Source: Shinella sumterensis (GTDB lineage Bacteria > Pseudomonadota > Alphaproteobacteria > Rhizobiales > Rhizobiaceae). Taken from it: 64,000 bases of DNA. The notes beneath the pieces were generated by a model that saw only the letters and a program-made list of their open reading frames with translations, had not been told where the DNA came from and searched no databases. The translations under genes and the position numbers were made by a program. The stretch's first letter is position 1; each line of letters opens with the position of its first letter. Shown piece by piece: positions 50,936 through 60,500 of this stretch. Where the stretch lies: positions 186,001 to 250,000 of the forward strand of contig NZ_MYFN02000003.1 of the NCBI RefSeq assembly GCF_004514425.2. Reading direction: 5' to 3'.

Positions 50936-51886
50936 TCAGTTTGCGGTCGACGGCGTCGTGGCCGTGCCGTTCGTCGTGCCCGCACCGGTGCCCGTGGCCG
51001 CCGGCCGTGTGCCAGCCGCGTCCTCGAAATAGCGGAAGAATTCCGACTGCGGCGACAGCACGAGCGTCGTATCCGACGAGCTCATCGAATCCCGGTAGGC
51101 GCTCATCGACCGGTAGAAGTCGAAGAAGGCCGGATCCTGGGAGAAGGCCTCGCCGAAGACGCGGTTGCGTTCGCCGTCGCCTTCACCGCGCAGGATTTCC
51201 GAGTCGCGCTGGGCGGCCGCGATGAACTCGACGACCTGACGATCGGCGATGGCGCGGCGACGCTGGCCGGCTTCGTTACCGCGGGCGCGGATCAGTTCGG
51301 CTTCCGCCAGACGCTCGGCCTTCATGCGCTCGTAGGTCTGCTGAGAGACTTCCTGCGTAAGGTCCGTGCGGCGGATGCGGACATCCTCGATGGTGAGGCC
51401 GAGGTTGGAGGCGTCGGCGGTCAGTTCGCCACGAACTTCACGCATCATCGACGCGCGCTCTTCGGAAAGAGCCGATTCGAAGCCGCGCAGACCGTAGACG
51501 CGGCGCAGAGCCGAATCGAGACGGGTGCTGAGGCGGGCCTCGGCCGATTCCCGGTCACCCGAGACGGCTTCGCGGAAGCGACGGGCATCCGTGATCTTGT
51601 AGACCACGAAGGCATCGACCTCGTAGAACTTGCCGCCCGAGACCTGGACACGGATATCGTCGAGATCGAAGCGCAGGGCCTGATCCTGGATATACTGGAC
51701 GCTGTCGGCATCCATGAAGCCGAAGGGAAGCTTGAAGTACAGGCCCGGCTCGGTCTTCACGTCCTGGATCTGGCCGAAGCGGATGACGATCGCCTGCTGG
51801 CGCTCGTTGACGACGAACACCGACGAATAGGCGATGAAGAGAAGAACGCCGAGGGCGATCAAAACGGCTGGCAAACGGTTACCCAT
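50936..51886 (-). CDS. hflC: HflC, SPFH-domain membrane protein
   Basis: This 316-residue protein has an N-terminal membrane anchor (LPAVLIALGVLLFIAYSSVF) and an SPFH/stomatin domain, ending in a coiled-coil and a disordered Thr/Ala-rich tail. With HflK it forms the large cage that encloses and regulates the FtsH protease. Its start overlaps the hflK stop by one base (TAATG), indicating coupled synthesis of the two subunits. Confidence 0.95.
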   Translation of the reverse strand: MGNRLPAVLIALGVLLFIAYSSVFVVNERQQAIVIRFGQIQDVKTEPGLYFKLPFGFMDADSVQYIQDQALRFDLDDIRVQVSGGKFYEVDAFVVYKITDARRFREAVSGDRESAEARLSTRLDSALRRVYGLRGFESALSEERASMMREVRGELTADASNLGLTIEDVRIRRTDLTQEVSQQTYERMKAERLAEAELIRARGNEAGQRRRAIADRQVVEFIAAAQRDSEILRGEGDGERNRVFGEAFSQDPAFFDFYRSMSAYRDSMSSSDTTLVLSPQSEFFRYFEDAAGTRPAATGTGAGTTNGTATTPSTAN

Positions 51887-53010
51887 TACTGCGAACCTCC
51901 TGCCTGCTGACCGGTCGTGCGACCGAGTTCGTTAAGGGGAAGGAAGGGAACGACGCCCTGTCCGCCCTGCTTTTCATCGATGATGACCTTCTTGGAGTTC
52001 TTCATCACGCCTTCCATGGTTTCAAGGAAGAGGCGCTTGCGCGTCACGTCGGGCGCGATCTTGTACTGGTCGTAGATGGAGATGAAGCGTGCCGCCTCAC
52101 CTTCGGCTTCCTTGACGACGCGATCCTTGTAGGCGGCTGCCTCTTCGCGGATCTGCGCGGCCTGACCGCGTGCGGCACCGAGCTTCTGGTTGGCGTACTG
52201 GTTGGCTTCTTCCAGGAAACGGTCTTCGTCCTGTTCGGCGCGCTGCACTTCGTCGAAGGCATCGGCCACTTCGCGCGGCGGAGCCGCATCCTCGATGGCG
52301 ACCGTGTTGATCGAGATGCCGGCGCCATAGGCATCCATGGTCGCCTGGATCGTCGTCTTCACGCCTTCGGCGATGGCCTGACGGTTATCGCGGAAGATGT
52401 CCTGCGCCGGACGGCGGCCGACGACTTCGCGCATGGCGCTTTCGGCGACCTGCTGCAGCGTTTCGGCCGGATTTTCAAGATTGAAGAGGTAGGACTGCGG
52501 ATCCGTGACCGTGTAGAGCACCGAGAACTGCACATTGACGATGTTCTGGTCGCCGGTGAGCATCAGGCCCGAAGCGTCGGAGTTCGACGCGGCCGAACGG
52601 CGGCCGATATTGCGCTGCTGTTCGGTGATCTTGACCAGCTCGACCGTCTCGAAGGGCCAGAGATGGAAGTGCAGGCCCGGCATGGAAATTTCCTGCTTGG
52701 GCTTGCCGAAACGCAGTTCGACGCCGCGCTCGTCCGGCTGGACGGTATAGATGGAGTTCATCAGCCAGAAGACGCCGACGAGAAGCAGTGCGATGACGAC
52801 GACACCGCCGTTGAAACCGCCGGGCATGACGGTCTTCAGCTTGTCCTGGCCGCGCCGGATGATGTCCTCGATATCGGGCGGACCACCGTTACCACTGCCG
52901 CCACCGCCGCGAGGACGGTTCGGTCCCTGCCCCCATGGCCCCTGATTGTTTCCACCACCGCCGCCGCCACCCCAAGGGCCGCCGCCGCCATTCTGATTGC
53001 TCCAGGGCAT
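51886..53010 (-). CDS. hflK: HflK, SPFH-domain membrane protein
   Basis: This 374-residue protein has a Gly/Asn/Pro-rich N-terminal tail (MPWSNQNGGGGPWGGGGGGG) facing the cytosol, one membrane helix (GVVVIALLLVGVFWLMNSIY), and the SPFH domain with a coiled-coil end. It is the partner of HflC in the FtsH-regulating complex. ATG at 53010 has GAGG 5 bases upstream. A good promoter lies 70-100 bases upstream. Confidence 0.95.
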   Translation of the reverse strand: MPWSNQNGGGGPWGGGGGGGNNQGPWGQGPNRPRGGGGSGNGGPPDIEDIIRRGQDKLKTVMPGGFNGGVVVIALLLVGVFWLMNSIYTVQPDERGVELRFGKPKQEISMPGLHFHLWPFETVELVKITEQQRNIGRRSAASNSDASGLMLTGDQNIVNVQFSVLYTVTDPQSYLFNLENPAETLQQVAESAMREVVGRRPAQDIFRDNRQAIAEGVKTTIQATMDAYGAGISINTVAIEDAAPPREVADAFDEVQRAEQDEDRFLEEANQYANQKLGAARGQAAQIREEAAAYKDRVVKEAEGEAARFISIYDQYKIAPDVTRKRLFLETMEGVMKNSKKVIIDEKQGGQGVVPFLPLNELGRTTGQQAGGSQ

Positions 53011-53082
53011 CAATACCTCTTTCTATAAATCCCCATAGGCGCATGTCGCGGATTGTTTCGCCGCGCAACGCGATGTGAACCC

Positions 53083-53111
53083 GTTATAGGTATCCCACCG
53101 GCACCTTTCAA
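53083..53111 (-). promoter_or_regulatory. hflK promoter
   Basis: On the minus strand TTGAAA (53106-53111) and TATAAC (53083-53088) are spaced by 17 bases. The -10 context CCTATAAC and -35 TTGAAA also fit alphaproteobacterial RpoH promoters, which would suit an FtsH/DegP quality-control operon. Confidence 0.65.
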
Positions 53112-53174
53112 CAAATCCCGCCCGGCTTGGGTGTCCTTGCGGCAAAATAGTTCGTGATCGATGGGTTTTACCGC

Positions 53175-53696
53175 TTAAACGGCCGATTTCCGGCGCCAGG
53201 TGACGAAGCGCATGGCGTGACTGTCCTTCTCACCGCGGGGAATCTCCTCCTCCACGACCTTTTCGAAGGAAGCCGGGTCGATATCGGGGAAGCGCGTGTC
53301 GCCTTCCACATCCGCTTCGACATGGGTGACATGCAGGATATCCGCACGGCCGAAGACCTGCGCATAGATCTGCCCGCCGCCGATGACGCAGATCTCGTCC
53401 ACGCCGAGCGTTTCCGCTTCCCGCCGCGCAGCGGCCAGCGCGTCGTCGAGCGAGGCGACCACCTGCGCGCCCGGCGCGGAAAAGGCCGGATCGCGGGTAA
53501 TGACGATATTGGGGCGCCCCGGCAGCGGCCGGCCGATGGAATCCCACGTCCGGCGGCCCATGACGACAGGCTTTCCGAGGGTCAGCTGCTTGAAGCGCTT
53601 GAGGTCGGACGGCAGCCGCCACGGCAAGTCGCCGTCGCGGCCAATGACACCGTTGCTGGCGACGGCGACCACGAGCACGATCCGGGGTTCATTCAT
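53175..53696 (-). CDS. folA: Dihydrofolate reductase
   Basis: This 173-residue enzyme regenerates tetrahydrofolate with NADPH. It opens VLVVAVASNGVIGRDGDLPW (folate pocket with conserved Trp and Asp), then VVMGRRTWDSIGRPLPGRPN and ICVIGGGQIYAQVF. The length is typical of the alphaproteobacterial type. It lies 22 bases after thyA on the same strand; thymidylate synthase makes dihydrofolate, this enzyme's substrate, so the pair form a functional unit. Confidence 0.97.
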   Translation of the reverse strand: MNEPRIVLVVAVASNGVIGRDGDLPWRLPSDLKRFKQLTLGKPVVMGRRTWDSIGRPLPGRPNIVITRDPAFSAPGAQVVASLDDALAAARREAETLGVDEICVIGGGQIYAQVFGRADILHVTHVEADVEGDTRFPDIDPASFEKVVEEEIPRGEKDSHAMRFVTWRRKSAV

Positions 53697-53718
53697 GCAA
53701 GACAGACTTTCAAAGAAA

Positions 53719-54513
53719 TCAGACGGCGATGGGCGCCTTGATGGTTGAATCAGCTTCGTAGCCGACCAGCTCGAAGTCCTCGAATTTGAAGGAGAAAAGG
53801 TCCTTCACTTCGGGATTGATCTTCATGAAGGGCAAGGGCTTCGGGCGGCGCGTCATCTGGGTGCGCACCTGCTCGAAATGGTTCGAATAGATATGCGCGT
53901 CACCCAGCGTGTGCACGAAATCGCCCGGCCGCAGCCCCGTCACCTGCGCGACCATCATGGTCAGCAGCGCGTAGGACGCGATGTTGAAGGGCACGCCGAG
54001 GAAGATATCCGCCGAACGCTGGTAGAGCTGGCAGGACAGCCTGCCGTCCGCCACGTAGAACTGGAACAGGCAGTGGCAGGGCGGAAGCGCCATCTCGTCG
54101 ACCAGCGCCGGATTCCAGGCGGAGACGATGTGGCGGCGCGAATTGGGATTACGCCGGATGCTTTCGACGACGGCGGCGATCTGGTCGAGATGACGGCCGT
54201 CATAGGTCGGCCATGAGCGCCACTGATAGCCGTAGACCGGCCCGAGCTCGCCCTTTTCGTCCGCCCACTCGTCCCAGATCGTGACGCCGTTCTCGTGCAG
54301 GTAGGCGATATTGGTCTCGCCCTTCAGGAACCACAGGAGTTCATGAATGATCGACCGCAGATGCAGCTTCTTGGTGGTCAGCACCGGGAAGCCTTCCTCG
54401 AGATCGAACCGCATCTGGTAGCCGAAAACGCCGCGCGTGCCGGTACCGGTCCGGTCACCCCGGTCGCTGCCGTTTTCCATGACATGCGCGAGAAGGTCGA
54501 GATATTGCTGCAT
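53719..54513 (-). CDS. thyA: Thymidylate synthase
   Basis: This 264-residue enzyme methylates dUMP to dTMP using methylene-THF. The catalytic Cys lies in [12 protein letters not shown]; the dUMP-binding region [10 protein letters not shown] and the [20 protein letters not shown] signature are present, and the C-terminus ends P-I-A-V as normal. The length matches E. coli ThyA exactly. It is first in the thyA-folA pair. Confidence 0.98.
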   Translation of the reverse strand: MQQYLDLLAHVMENGSDRGDRTGTGTRGVFGYQMRFDLEEGFPVLTTKKLHLRSIIHELLWFLKGETNIAYLHENGVTIWDEWADEKGELGPVYGYQWRSWPTYDGRHLDQIAAVVESIRRNPNSRRHIVSAWNPALVDEMALPPCHCLFQFYVADGRLSCQLYQRSADIFLGVPFNIASYALLTMMVAQVTGLRPGDFVHTLGDAHIYSNHFEQVRTQMTRRPKPLPFMKINPEVKDLFSFKFEDFELVGYEADSTIKAPIAV

Positions 54514-54713
54514 GGTCGCCGCCGTTTCCTGATTCAGCGCGCTATATTAAAGCCAGACGCCGCAACGGCCAAACGGCAAATAGGATTTTCCCGGCTTTTG
54601 GCTTAAGGCGCCTTATCCTATTCGCGGTTGCAGAAGGCCGGTTCGGAAGCCTTTTGCAATTTCTGAACGAATTTCAGCGATCATGGCCGCTCATCTCACT
54701 GGGCGGATCATCC

Positions 54714-56045
54714 GTGAAACCGAAGGAAAACTACTCAAACCGGTTCCGGCTGATCTACGGCCTTGCATCGCTGGCCGTGGGTGTCACGGCCTGCGGATGG
54801 GGCATCACCTTTGCCCTCATGGGCACTTGGCCTCTGGTGGCGTTGGATGTCGCCGTGGTTTGCGTCGCGCTCCTGAGCCTGGCGCTGGCCCGCAGCAACC
54901 GGTTTTCGGCCGCGCTTCTGTTTTCCCAGGCGGCCTTTCTGGTGATCATCACCATGTTCTGCCTGGTCTTCGACGTGCCGCGCGCCGCCGCGCCGAGGGT
55001 ATCCCATCTCTTCCTGCTCGTGCTGGCGCTTTTGGGCTACATCAATTACCGGCGCGAACAATCCCGGCCGCAGCTTGCGATCGTGGCGCTCTGCGTGATC
55101 GCCTTTATCGTTTTCGCCAGCAGCACCGCGGCCCCCTCCTTCGCCCGGCCGATACCGGAAGCAATCCAGATCTACGGCTCCTGGGTGAACACCATCGTCG
55201 CCGTCGGACTGCTGTGCGTCGGCGTCTATGTCATGCAACTGGAGCTCGCCCGCGACCTCGACAAGGCGCGCGCCATCAAGATGGCACTGCGAAACCGGGA
55301 ATTCGAGCTGTTCTACCAGCCCCAGGTCGACGAGTCCGGCCGGCTGACGGGGGCCGAAGCCCTGCTGCGCTGGCGACGCGGCGACGGAACCCACGTTCCG
55401 CCCGCCGAATTCATCCCCGCCGCAGAACAAGCGGGCCTGATGCCGGCCATCGGCGACTGGGTCCTGGCACAGGCCTGCGAGACGCTCGCGGCATGGCGTC
55501 ACGACCCGGCGACGAGCGGGCTGAAACTCGCGATCAATGTCAGCGCCGACCACTTCACGAAGCCGGATTTCGTCGACACGGTCCTGGATTGCCTGCGCAC
55601 GCTGGAGCTCGACCCGGCCCTTCTCAAGCTCGAACTTACCGAAAGCATGATGGCCGGCGATATCGACGCGATCAGCGAAAGGATGCGCGCCCTGCGGGCT
55701 GCCGGTCTCTTCATATCGCTCGACGATTTCGGCACGGGCTATTCCTCCCTCAGCCACCTGCGCCGGCTGCCCGTGCAGGAAATCAAGATCGACCGCTCCT
55801 TCGTGCAGGATATCGTGGAGAGCCGGCGAAACCGCGTGCTGCTCAAAAGCATATTCGACATGGCGCATGTGCTGGAATTTGCCGTGGTCGCCGAAGGGGT
55901 CGAAACGCTGGAGCAACTGGGTCTGCTCCGGTCCTTCGGCTGCACCGCCTTCCAGGGCTATTACTTCGGGCGCCCCGTGCCACGCAGCGAATTCCAGTCA
56001 CAATGGGCGGAGCTGCCGGTTCCACCGGCTGCGCGGCTCGCCTGA
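54714..56045 (+). CDS. EAL-domain cyclic di-GMP phosphodiesterase with membrane sensor region
   Basis: This protein of about 443 residues has a membrane region of about six helices (residues about 12-180), and then a complete EAL domain: GAEALLRWRR, INVSADHF, LELTESMM, SLDDFGTGYSSLSHLRRLPV and AEGVETLEQL, with all metal and substrate residues. It should degrade cyclic di-GMP. The N-terminal part resembles MASE-like sensors. GTG at 54714 is chosen; no ATG fits the frame, and the TTG at 54654 is less likely. Confidence 0.9.
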   Translation: MKPKENYSNRFRLIYGLASLAVGVTACGWGITFALMGTWPLVALDVAVVCVALLSLALARSNRFSAALLFSQAAFLVIITMFCLVFDVPRAAAPRVSHLFLLVLALLGYINYRREQSRPQLAIVALCVIAFIVFASSTAAPSFARPIPEAIQIYGSWVNTIVAVGLLCVGVYVMQLELARDLDKARAIKMALRNREFELFYQPQVDESGRLTGAEALLRWRRGDGTHVPPAEFIPAAEQAGLMPAIGDWVLAQACETLAAWRHDPATSGLKLAINVSADHFTKPDFVDTVLDCLRTLELDPALLKLELTESMMAGDIDAISERMRALRAAGLFISLDDFGTGYSSLSHLRRLPVQEIKIDRSFVQDIVESRRNRVLLKSIFDMAHVLEFAVVAEGVETLEQLGLLRSFGCTAFQGYYFGRPVPRSEFQSQWAELPVPPAARLA

Positions 56046-56109
56046 ACGCCCGCCCGGTGTCAAATCCCCGCCGGCCCCCCTTTCCTTGGCCGGACAGAAT
56101 GCCTATATG

Positions 56110-56455
56110 TGGATTGCTGCTTCGGCAGCTATGGCAATAAACGAGCGGTGTAATAAACCCATTGGACCCGGGGGCGGTACCCGGCGCCTCCACCAAAAAC
56201 CGGTCAAAGCATGACCGACCGGCTTTTGATGGGGGCGAAATAGGATCGACAAGGGCGTAAAGATCGACTTTTTGCTCGGCATTGTACCACCGTTATCGGG
56301 CTAAACTTGTAGTTGCAAACGACAACTATGCGGAAGCTCGTCTCGCTGCCTAATGGCGGTGTGACACTTCACTCAAAGTCCTGACGGGTCGCACCGGCAG
56401 GCGGGGTCCGAAGGCACCTGGCAACAGAAGCCTTCACCTTCTCCAATCTCTTGAA
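56110..56455 (+). ncRNA. ssrA: tmRNA, two-piece permuted type (ssrA)
   Basis: The acceptor piece comes first: GGACCCGGG...CCCGG followed by CGCCTCCACCA (CCA at 56193-56195). After a spacer the coding piece begins GGGGGCGAAATAGGATCGAC (56231), whose first bases pair with the acceptor 3' end. The tag frame 56315-56353 encodes ANDNYAEARLAA then TAA, the expected rhizobial degradation tag. The order is the reverse of normal tmRNA, as known for alphaproteobacteria. Exact ends are approximate. Confidence 0.92.
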
Positions 56456-56550
56456 ATGGTCTATAGCTGTCCCAGATGACTCGCGTCGGAAGGCACGAGA
56501 TGAAGTGCAATGCCTGAAGACAAAGGCATCAGAAAGAAAGACAGGAACGG

Positions 56551-57072
56551 ATGGCGCAAGACCACATTCGCTACGACATTCTCGCCCAGGACGCTCTGCG
56601 CGGCGTCATTCGCAAGGTTTTGTCCGAAGTCGCGGTCACCGGCCACCTGCCGGGCGAGCACCATTTTTTCATCACCTTCCTGACCAATGCGCCCGGCGTG
56701 CGCATCTCGCAGCATCTCAAGGCGAAATATGCCGAGCAGATGACCATCGTCGTGCAGCACCAGTTCTGGGACCTGAAGGTCACCGAGAGCCTGTTCGAGA
56801 TCGGCCTGTCCTTCTCCGACACGCCTGAAAAGCTCGTCATTCCCTTCAACGCCATCCGCGGCTTCTATGACCCCTCGGTCAGCTTCGAGCTGGAGTTCGA
56901 CGTTCCCGCCGCAGAGGAAGAAGGCGAGGACGATCACTCCGCCGAAATCACCGCCTACCCGGTCGCGGAAAAGACCGAGGAGCCCGTCGAGGAACCCACG
57001 CCCCCCACCGGCGGTGGCGGCGACAAGGGCGGCTCCGTGGTCTCGCTCGATTCCTTCCGCAAGAAGAACTGA
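56551..57072 (+). CDS. sspB: SspB adaptor protein
   Basis: This 173-residue protein delivers ssrA-tagged proteins to the ClpXP protease. It has the alphaproteobacterial SspB core (residues about 1-120: HIRYDILAQDALRGVIRKVL, then HHFFITFLTNAPGVRIS) and a flexible acidic/Pro/Gly linker ending VVSLDSFRKKN, the ClpX-binding tail. It lies about 100 bases after ssrA on the same strand, so the tag gene and its adaptor are neighbours. AGGA supports the start. Confidence 0.95.
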   Translation: MAQDHIRYDILAQDALRGVIRKVLSEVAVTGHLPGEHHFFITFLTNAPGVRISQHLKAKYAEQMTIVVQHQFWDLKVTESLFEIGLSFSDTPEKLVIPFNAIRGFYDPSVSFELEFDVPAAEEEGEDDHSAEITAYPVAEKTEEPVEEPTPPTGGGGDKGGSVVSLDSFRKKN

Positions 57073-57079
57073 GCACGGC

Positions 57080-57277
57080 ATGAGCGGCGACGTCGTCAAC
57101 CTTCGCCAGTTCCGCAAGCAGAAGGCCCGCTCCGAAAAGGAGCGGCAGGCCGAGCAGAACCGGTTGACCTTCGGCCGTACCAAGGCCGAGAAGACGCTGA
57201 CGGATGCCCTCAACGACAAGGCGAGGCGCACGCTCGACCAGGGCCGCATCGAGCGGCCCGACGAGACGAAAGAGTGA
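57080..57277 (+). CDS. DUF4169 family small basic protein
   Basis: This 65-residue protein is highly charged (VVNLRQFRKQKARSEKERQA, then FGRTKAEKTL) and matches the DUF4169 family of alphaproteobacteria. Function unknown. It starts 7 bases after the sspB stop, in the same operon. No membrane helix. Confidence 0.88.
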   Translation: MSGDVVNLRQFRKQKARSEKERQAEQNRLTFGRTKAEKTLTDALNDKARRTLDQGRIERPDETKE

Positions 57278-57347
57278 TCTTTCAACGGCTTGCCGCCGGA
57301 ACCGGAATCGATCTGCCAATCTCCCCCAGCCAGACACCACGATCGGT

Positions 57348-57578
57348 ATGATCCGCAAATATTCCACCACGCTGCACGGCCACCGCACGAGCTTCTCGCT
57401 CGAGCCGCTTTTCCACGACGAGCTTAAGGCTATCGCCGACGAACGGGAAATGCCCGTCGCCGCGCTGATCCGCGAGATCGACGACGCGCGTGCGGTTGAT
57501 GACAACCTCTCCTCGGCGCTACGCCTTCATGTGCTGGAATGGCTGAAGACGAAAGTGCGGGACGCCGCGATCAGTTGA
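57348..57578 (+). CDS. Ribbon-helix-helix domain protein
   Basis: This 76-residue protein has an N-terminal beta strand and two helices of the ribbon-helix-helix type (HGHRTSFSLEPLFHDELKAI, then MPVAALIREIDDAR). It probably binds DNA as a dimer or acts as an antitoxin-like regulator; no toxin gene is adjacent. It ends overlapping the convergent AsmA-type gene by 8 bases. Start ATG 57348; a weak ribosome binding site. Confidence 0.85.
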   Translation: MIRKYSTTLHGHRTSFSLEPLFHDELKAIADEREMPVAALIREIDDARAVDDNLSSALRLHVLEWLKTKVRDAAIS

Positions 57579-60500
57579 CACCCGGCAGGCTTTCGAAGTT
57601 CAGGTTTCTCCCGCCATCGACCGGCGGCAACTCGCCGCCGCGCTCCACCGCCTCCCCACCCGTGGCCGGCAATCGACGGCGGCGCGCCTCTTCCTCCGCC
57701 TTGCGCGCCTCCTGCGCGGCGCGCTGCTCGGCAAGCCTGCGCGCTTCTTCCTGCGCGGCCAGGATACGGCGAGCGTTCTCTTCCTCGTTGCGCCGCACGC
57801 GTTCGGCTTCCTCGGCCGCCGCCCGGGTGGACCGTTCCTGCTCCGCACGCTCCTGGGCTTCGACGCGGCGGCGCTGCTCTTCCTCCATCTGCAGGCGCTC
57901 GGCCTCGGCACGGGCCGCGCGTTCATCGGCACGTGCGCGATAAAGGGCCGCTTCGCGCCGCAACCTCTGTTTCTCCAGCACATTGGCCTGGAGCGTCTCG
58001 ACGCGCCGGCGCTCCGTCTCGAAACGCCGCAGGGAGAGATAGTTGGCCAGAGGCTGGACATCCAACGTGACGCCGGGAGCCTCGATGAGACCGCGATAAT
58101 CGAGCGACACTTCGGGCGCAGCACCCGCCAGCGCATCCTCACCCGCCTTGAAGGTCACGGCGAGCCGGCCGGTCATCGCATCGCCGGCAAGATCGAGATC
58201 GGCATCGGCGGAGAGCGCCGCACCGCTGTTTTCGGCTGCGACGCTCTGCGCGCGCAACCTGCCGCTGGCAAGCGCGAGCGGAACACGCACGGCACCAAGG
58301 GATGCCTCGCCCTTCAGGATGGCGTCGGCGGCAAAGCCCGCCACCCGCTCCGGCGTGATGTCGCCCTCGATCGCGTCGGCCGCCGCCAGCAGGGCGGGAA
58401 AGGCCGACGTGTCCAGGCCGTGCAGCACGAGGTCGGAAATCTTCGCCTCGCCCGAGCCGCTGGCGCCCTCCACCATGCCGCGCACGCTCTTGCCCGAGGC
58501 ATCGACGGCCAGCGTCACATCCGCCTTGCCGCTCGCGACCGCGCCACCCGGTCGGGCCCAGACCGCCTTGGAGACATCCACCCCGGCAAGGTCCATGCGC
58601 GCCTCGAACAGGCCGTTCTCCTCGGCATTCGAGACCTTCACGCGGCCGGAAAGCCTGCCGCCCAGCCACGCGCCGGCCATATCCGTCAGCTCGAATTCGC
58701 TGCCCTTCCAGGCGAGGTTCGCCTTGAAACCGTCCACCGCGCCATAGAGGCCCGGCCAGAAGGCGCCGGCCTCCAGCGCCACCGAAACGTCGGCATTATC
58801 CAAGAGGGGCTGCGTCAGCGGCGCGCCGTTCAGCCCGCCATCCGCCACATCCGTCACCGGCCCGCCGACCGCCTCGGCGAGGAACGCGAAATCCACCGTG
58901 TCGATGCGCAGCGAGCCCGTGCCCTTCAGCGCGGTCGCCGCACGGTCGAAGGTCAGCGCGCCGGAGAAGCCATTGCGATCCGCCTTGCCGGCGATGTCGG
59001 TGATCGCGACGCTCTCGGCGCCGGTGTCCAGCTTGGCCTGCAAGGTGAGCGGCAGCCCGGTGCCCGCCTGCGGCACCGCGATGCCGTTCATCATCAGATA
59101 GGGCTCGATGTCGTCGCTGGCGACGGAAAGCGTGAGCGCGCCGTTCAGGAAATCATCCGCCGAAAGCGCTGCCGTGCCCGCGGCGGAAACCGTCGTGCCG
59201 CCGGCCTTGAACGCTGCGGAAACCGTAGCCGGCCCATCGGCGGGCTGTTTGGCCTCGATCGTGATGGTGCCGTCCGGATCGGCATCGAACGGGAGGGGCA
59301 CGAGACCCGCCTGGCCAGCCAGAACCACGGTGCGCGGATTGAACAGGCTGCCGTTCAGCTCGAAATCGCGCGCCGCCAGCAGGTCCGCGAGGCTTGCCGC
59401 CGAAAGTCTGATATCCACCCGCCCGTCATTGACCGGTCCCGACAGGGTCACGGTCGCAGGGTTCTCGTCCCCGCCGGAGGCGGCGATGCGCATGGCGAGA
59501 TCGGCGTTGTCGTAATAGCCCGCATTCTCGGCAAAGCGTGACAGCAGCGGATGCGCCGGCAGATGACGCGCCAGCAGGGCCGCGAGCGGCTCCATCGTCT
59601 CCACTTTCACGGTCACGTCCAGCCCGGCATCCGGTGCGTCCAGCGATCCGCCCAGCGTGCCTTTCGCCGAAATCGCCGCGCCCGCCAGCGAGGCCACGTT
59701 GAAACGGTCGAGCGTCAGCGCGCCATTCCTGGAAGAGAGGACCGCGTTCACACCGGATGCGGTCTCGCCGAACGCAACCAGCCTGTCGGCCTTGAGGTCG
59801 AGTGCGATCGCGTTGCTCGCAATGCTGGAAAGCGAGGCATCGCCGGCCACGAGGCCGACAAGCGCCTGAAGCGATTCCAGCCGCACCTCGTTGCCCTGCA
59901 ATTGCAGCGAAAGCGCCGGCACGGCATCCGCGCGCGATTCACGCTCCATCCGTCCCAGCAGGCTTGCACCGCCGATGGCGATCTCCAGGTTCTCGAAGCG
60001 CTGCAACTCGTCGGCAAGGTTCACCCGGGCGGAAAACCCGGCCGTCTTCAGCTTGCGGATCTCAGGGTCGACGGAGCCCGTAAGCCATGTCGCAAGCCCC
60101 GACGGCTGGTTGGAGGCGACCAGGAGGTCGCCGATGAAGCCGCGGTTGTCCTTGAGCCTCAGCCGCCCCTTCGCCTCCAGCGTCGTTCGGCCGGGCAAAA
60201 GCACAGTCGCCTGGTCGACGAGCCATCCGTCGCCATCGGGCTTCACGTCGAGCCGGATTTCGCGCACCGTCGTATCGCCGATCACCACGGCGGGCAGCAG
60301 GAGGCTCGCCCGCCCCGGCACCTGCGGAATGGGAATGTCGGCGGCGATCGAAAGCAGCGCCTGAAGCCGCTGGCGGGCGGAGACCTGCGGATTGCGCCCG
60401 GTCTTGCCCGACTCGCCGCTGTTGCCGATGCGGTTCACGTCGATCTGCTGGCCATTGGCGGTGAGCAAAAATTCCGGCGCGCGGCCGGTATCGAGCGTCG

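Noticed and set aside
57348-57578. Ribbon-helix-helix gene as the antitoxin of a toxin-antitoxin pair
   Set aside because: No toxin-like gene lies on either side; the neighbours are DUF4169 and a giant AsmA-type gene.
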